Below are positions 60,514-64,000 of a stretch of DNA of 64,000 bases, piece after piece. The stretch is from Corallococcus sp. NCRR (GTDB lineage: Bacteria; Myxococcota; Myxococcia; Myxococcales; Myxococcaceae), in assembly GCF_026965535.1 (NCBI RefSeq), contig NZ_CP114039.1, positions 3,782,001 through 3,846,000 of the forward strand, written 5' to 3'. Position numbers and translations under genes: made by a program. The notes beneath the pieces were generated by a model. That model worked only from the letters and a program-made list of their open reading frames with translations, was not told where the DNA came from and did not search any database. The stretch's first letter is position 1. The number at the start of each line of letters is the position of its first letter.

Positions 60514-61937
60514 AACTGAGCCGTCGACGCGTGTTGCAGGGCCTGGGTGGCGTCATGCTGGGGCTGCCGGTGCTGGAGGGGCTGATGCCCCGCAAGGCCC
60601 AGGCGGCGGATGCGAACGCGCTGCCCTTCGCCATCTTCCTGCGCCAGGCGGATGGGGTGGCCGCCGCGCAGAGCACCTCCGAGCTGGGCAACGAGCCGGA
60701 GCGCTTCTGGCCGGAGCCCCTGGGCAACCTCTCCACCACGACGCTCGCGGGCAAGTCGCTGGTGGAGCTGGCGGACCACCGCGCGCGCCTGCTGGTGGTG
60801 CGCAACGTCAACATGAAGGACTACAACTACGGGGACGGCCACGCCCGTGGGGCGCTGCAGTGCCTCACCGCGCGCGGCCCCGCCGTGGAGGGCGCGGGCG
60901 GCGACTCCGAGGCGTCCGGCGAGTCGCTGGACCACCGCATCGGCCGCGAGCTGAACCCGCAGAAGCGCGACTCGCTCTACCTCTACGCGGGGCAGGCCGG
61001 CGGGTGGCTGGGCGGCCCCTGCATCTCCCACCGGGGCAGCGCCTCGCGCCGGGCCGCGCTGCACGACCCGTGGGTGGCCTACCAGACCATGGTGGGCGGC
61101 CCCGGCGGCCTCTCTCCGGAGGCGCGCGAGCAGCTGCTGGTGCGCCAGAAGAGCCTCAACGACCTGGTGTCCGGTCAGCTGAAGGCGCTCCAGTCGCGGC
61201 CGGAGCTGAGCAGCACGGACCGGCAGCGCCTGGACCTGCACCTGTCCAACGTGCGCGACCTGGAAGTGGCGCTCAGCTGCCGCGCCCGCGCGGACGAGGA
61301 GCTGCGGCTCCAGCAGCAGGCGCCCGGCTACAACAGCACGGACGGCGACGAGGTGCTGGCCACGGTGCGGCTGCACATGGACATCGCGGTGCTGGCGGTG
61401 GCATGCGGCACCACGCGCTCGGTGGCCATCCAGGTGGGCAACGGCAACGACAGCGCCACGCGCTACCGCGACCCCACGACGGGGCAGTTGATGGAGAACT
61501 TCCACTACATCTCCCACCGCCGGTCCTCGCACGACGCTTCGGGCGGCATCATCGCCGGGTCGGACGTGCTGCACTCGCGCGTGGACGCGCAGTTCGCGCA
61601 GACCTTCAACTACCTGTTGGATCAGCTGGCGGCGTACACCCTGCCGGACGGCAAGAAGCTGGTCGACCAGGGCGTGTCCGTCTGGTTCAACGACCTGGGC
61701 AACGGGCCGGCGCACTCGGCGCGCCACATCCCGTTCATCCTGGCGGGCAGCTGCAACGGCTACCTCAAGCAGGGCGTCGCGGTGACGGCGGCGGGCGGCA
61801 ACACCAGCCCCAACCTCAACAAGATGCTCAACACGATTGGCGCCGCGGTGGGCCTGAAGAACGCGGCCGGCGGGCCGCTGGACGACTTCGGTGACCCCTC
61901 GCTGCCCAAGGGCCTGCTGACGGAGCTGCTGGCCTGA
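60510..61937 (+). CDS. DUF1552 family protein with Tat-like signal
   Basis: 475 aa from GTG 60510. N-terminal KLSRRRVLQGLGGVMLGLPVLEGL is a twin-arginine signal. DUF1552 motifs: NYGDGHARGALQCLTARGP, SLYLYAGQAGGWLGGPCISHRG, RQRLDLHLSNVRDLEVALSC. An alkaline-phosphatase/sulfatase-like secreted fold is predicted for the family. Coupled to the DUF1592 gene. Confidence 0.92.
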   Translation: MKLSRRRVLQGLGGVMLGLPVLEGLMPRKAQAADANALPFAIFLRQADGVAAAQSTSELGNEPERFWPEPLGNLSTTTLAGKSLVELADHRARLLVVRNVNMKDYNYGDGHARGALQCLTARGPAVEGAGGDSEASGESLDHRIGRELNPQKRDSLYLYAGQAGGWLGGPCISHRGSASRRAALHDPWVAYQTMVGGPGGLSPEAREQLLVRQKSLNDLVSGQLKALQSRPELSSTDRQRLDLHLSNVRDLEVALSCRARADEELRLQQQAPGYNSTDGDEVLATVRLHMDIAVLAVACGTTRSVAIQVGNGNDSATRYRDPTTGQLMENFHYISHRRSSHDASGGIIAGSDVLHSRVDAQFAQTFNYLLDQLAAYTLPDGKKLVDQGVSVWFNDLGNGPAHSARHIPFILAGSCNGYLKQGVAVTAAGGNTSPNLNKMLNTIGAAVGLKNAAGGPLDDFGDPSLPKGLLTELLA

Positions 61938-61999
61938 GCGGCCGTTGACCCGATTTGCCCGCGCCTTTCCTCCTTTGTTTTCGAACAGAGGAGGAAGGG

Positions 62000-63169
62000 A
62001 TGTTCCCAGCAATCCGCAAGGCCTTCACCGCGTCGCTCGCTTTTGTCTCCCTGCTGTCCGCCGGTCCGGCGGCGGCACACGGCTCCATGGAAGTGCCGTT
62101 GAGCCGCGTCTATGGATGTTTCAAGGAAGGGCCGGAGAGCCCCAGGTCCGCCGCGTGCCAGGCCGCGGTGCAGGCCGGTGGGACGCAGGCGCTGTATGAC
62201 TGGAACGGCGTCCGGCAGGGCGCCGCCAACGGGCGTCACCGCGAGATCATCCCGGACGGCAAGCTGTGCAGCGCCGCCAATGAGAGTCACAAGGGGTTGG
62301 ACCTGGCGCGCACGGACTGGCCGTCCACGCTCATCACCCCGGACAGCAACGGCCGCTTCGAGTTCGTCTTCCACGCCACCGCGGTGCACGCCACGGGCTA
62401 CTTCCAGCTCTTCGTGACGAAGGAGGGCTACAACCCGGCGCTGCCCCTGAAGTGGTCGGACCTGGAGTCGACGCCGTTCTGCAACGTCACCAACGTGTCC
62501 GCGGTGAACAACCGCTACCGGCTCAACTGCCCGTTCCCGGCGAGCCGGACGGGGGCGCACGTCATCTACGCCATCTGGCAGCGCGCGGACAGCCCGGAGG
62601 CCTTCTACGCCTGCACCGACGTGAAGTTCAGCAACACGCCGCCCCCGCCGGCGTCTTGGAAGGAATTGGGCCAGGTGCAGGCGCGCGAGGACCTACCCAA
62701 ATCCAGCAAGGTGACGTTCCGCCTCTTCGACAGCGCGGGCCGTGACGCCGAGTCGTATCCGCTGACGCTGGATGCGGCCACGCCCGCGGCCACCTGGATG
62801 TACCGGCTGGCGCAGCAGGTGAACGCGGGCTCCAGCCGCGTGCGGGTGGGTGTGCTCCAGACGACGGGCACCGTGACGCCGGTGCAGGACGCGCTGGGTA
62901 ACCGCGTGTACGCGAAGGAGACGGGCTACTCGTTCCAGGTGGACATCGAGAAGCCGTCCACCGGCGGCGGGACGGCGCAGTACAAGTACCCGGCGGGCAT
63001 CGACAGCTACACGGCGGGCACCCTGGTGGAGGGCACGGACGGGCTCGTCTACCGCTGCAAGCCCTTCCCGTACTCCGGCTGGTGCAAGGGCGTGGCGTCG
63101 TACTACGCGCCGGGCACGGGCATCGCGTGGCAGGACGCGTGGGAGCGCGCCAACCAGGTCTCACGGTGA
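62000..63169 (+). CDS. AA10 lytic polysaccharide monooxygenase with C-terminal chitin-binding module
   Basis: 389 aa from ATG 62000 with GGAGGAAGG upstream. Signal peptide ends AAA|HGSMEVPLSRVYGC, leaving the copper-binding His27 as the mature N-terminus. LPMO core to about residue 220 (FHATAVHATGYFQLFVTKEGYNP, AIWQRADSPEAFYACTDV), a GbpA-like domain (about 230-335), and a CBM5/12-type end (YPAGIDSYTAGTLVEGTDGLVYRCKPFPYSGWCKG). Oxidatively cleaves chitin or similar, outside the cell. Confidence 0.95.
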   Translation: MFPAIRKAFTASLAFVSLLSAGPAAAHGSMEVPLSRVYGCFKEGPESPRSAACQAAVQAGGTQALYDWNGVRQGAANGRHREIIPDGKLCSAANESHKGLDLARTDWPSTLITPDSNGRFEFVFHATAVHATGYFQLFVTKEGYNPALPLKWSDLESTPFCNVTNVSAVNNRYRLNCPFPASRTGAHVIYAIWQRADSPEAFYACTDVKFSNTPPPPASWKELGQVQAREDLPKSSKVTFRLFDSAGRDAESYPLTLDAATPAATWMYRLAQQVNAGSSRVRVGVLQTTGTVTPVQDALGNRVYAKETGYSFQVDIEKPSTGGGTAQYKYPAGIDSYTAGTLVEGTDGLVYRCKPFPYSGWCKGVASYYAPGTGIAWQDAWERANQVSR

Positions 63170-63296
63170 ATTCGGCGTAACTCGCGGTGTTTGCCGTGGC
63201 CGCTTCACGGCATCAGGGGTCCCCCCCATTTCCTTGGGATCTGGACGCTGTATACTGGTGGACAATTACGCTGAACATGGAAAGCCCGGGGGTAAA

Positions 63297-63370
63297 GGTC
63301 TGAGTCTTTTCAGACCCTCCGCCATGAGCGTGATCCTTCCGGCGGCAGCACGCCCCCATGGGTGCTGCCG
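63297..63370 (+). promoter_or_regulatory. Two strong hairpins in the leader of the M4 protease gene
   Basis: GGTCTGA-gtcttt-TCAGACC (63297-63316) and CGGCAGCAC-N10-GTGCTGCCG (63343-63370), 36 nt before the ATG. A TATACT box lies at 63250-63255 without a clear -35. The rest of the 236-bp gap is plain. Could be a structured regulatory leader; I match no known riboswitch class. Confidence 0.45.
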
Positions 63371-63405
63371 GCGGGAGTTCCCCTGAATGCAGTGGAGTCA
63401 ATTCC

Positions 63406-64000
63406 ATGCCCAAGCCGTGGCCTCAGTGGCCTCTGCTCCTCGCCGGCCTCGTGTCGGCGAGTTCATCCCTCGCGGCTGAGAAGCTCACCCCTGTTGCCCC
63501 ATCCACGCTGATGCAGCTCCAGGTCCGGGAGCCAGCGCGGGTGGCGCAATCCCTGGCAGGCCTCAAGGCGCAAAGCCTCAAGCTCGGGCTGGGTTCGCGG
63601 GACGACTTCCAACTGTCCAGCTCCAGCACGGACTCCTTTGGACAGACGCACGCGCGCTTTGAACAGACCTACCAGGGCGTCCCCGTGTGGGGCGCCGTGG
63701 CCATCACCCACCAGGGGGTGTCCGCGGGGGACCTCCGCATCACCACGGACGGCCTGCGCAAGAACATCCGCCTGGACGTGGCGCCCACGCTGGACGCGAA
63801 GTCCGCGGTGACGAAGGCCACCCAGGAACTGGCGCCCCAGGGCGAGTACGCCGTCACGCCGAGCAGCAAGCTCATCGTCTACCCCCAGACGCGGCTCGTG
63901 AACCGCTACCCCGGCAAGCCGCTCGCGGAGCAGAACGCGGCGGACTTCGACACGCAGGTCGTCGCCTACCGGCTCGCGTACCACGTGCACACCGAGCTGG
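63406..64000 (+). CDS. M4-type (thermolysin-like) metallopeptidase, N-terminal part
   Basis: The visible 198 codons hold a signal peptide (PQWPLLLAGLVSASSSLAA) and an FTP/PepSY propeptide: ARVAQSLAGLKAQSLKLGLGSRDDFQL, GQTHARFEQTYQGVPVWGAVAITHQG and VVAYRLAYHVHTE at the edge. This propeptide precedes thermolysin-type domains; the catalytic HExxH would lie beyond the window. Exported as a self-processed zymogen (family knowledge). GGAG precedes the ATG. Confidence 0.8.
   Translation, partial: MPKPWPQWPLLLAGLVSASSSLAAEKLTPVAPSTLMQLQVREPARVAQSLAGLKAQSLKLGLGSRDDFQLSSSSTDSFGQTHARFEQTYQGVPVWGAVAITHQGVSAGDLRITTDGLRKNIRLDVAPTLDAKSAVTKATQELAPQGEYAVTPSSKLIVYPQTRLVNRYPGKPLAEQNAADFDTQVVAYRLAYHVHTEL

Noticed and set aside
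63170-63405. c-di-GMP (GEMM) riboswitch upstream of the M4 protease
   Set aside because: The two hairpins do not match the conserved GEMM core sequence or its tetraloop-receptor arrangement.
1-64000. CRISPR arrays, insertion sequences, integrase or transposase genes
   Set aside because: No regularly spaced repeats and no transposase or recombinase motif was seen, even near the tRNA-end direct repeats.

Overview
This is a high-GC window with strong G/C bias at third codon positions. It is rich in lipoproteins and Cys-rich secreted proteins, with sigma/anti-sigma pairs and many families typical of predatory delta-proteobacteria (DUF1592/DUF1552 pair, LPMO, M4 protease, StyA-like monooxygenase). 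It reads as a myxobacterial chromosome (Myxococcaceae, Corallococcus/Myxococcus-like). That placement is inferred from gene content, not from a marker gene.

Layout. 1-6.2 kb: leftward four-gene efflux operon (outer-membrane factor, HlyD adaptor, RbbA-like double ATPase/permease, permease). 6.4-19.4 kb: mostly leftward metabolic and envelope genes (PPK2, DUF4394 lipoprotein, a frameshifted sugar dehydrogenase with lectin and FN3 domains, DUF808, DoxX, Gfo/Idh/MocA, DUF72, Asp/Asn hydroxylase, RNase HI). This stretch ends in an operon of a four-Cys MarR regulator, a protoglobin and a redoxin. 19.4-29.3 kb: DUF2079 protein, then an accessory stretch with tRNA cassette A, an FCP1-like phosphatase coupled to a 35-aa peptide, and an AHH-nuclease polymorphic toxin with its immunity gene. 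29.5-35 kb: VWA protein, repeat protein, lipase, metallopeptidase-lectin and an SdpR/SdpI pair. 35.1-38.1 kb: gene remnant, tRNA 3'-end direct repeat bounding a 2.1-kb insert (SH3-amidase plus membrane protein), and tRNA cassette B with its own 36-aa peptide. 38.2-47.2 kb: secreted protein, LOG protein, a ubiquitin-like/E1-like pair, endonuclease V, GMC oxidase, ACBP, phosphoesterase. 47.2-50.8 kb: JAB protein, unknown protein and a Ro60/TROVE-like VWA protein, preceded by a candidate Y-RNA-like transcript. 51-56 kb: two sigma/anti-sigma modules. 56-64 kb: PcrA helicase, DUF1592/DUF1552, chitin-active LPMO, and the start of an M4 protease.

The most unusual feature is a duplicated cassette at 22.3-22.7 kb and 37.65-38.1 kb, both on the minus strand: short peptide ORF with a conserved C-terminus, then a GC-rich hairpin, a Pro-bodied tRNA (anticodon CAT in one copy, CGG in the other), and a Leu-type tRNA without the long variable arm. 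I know of no described system with this layout. Second in interest is the tRNA-like RNA upstream of the Ro60-like operon. All functional statements rest on reading motifs by eye; no database search was run.
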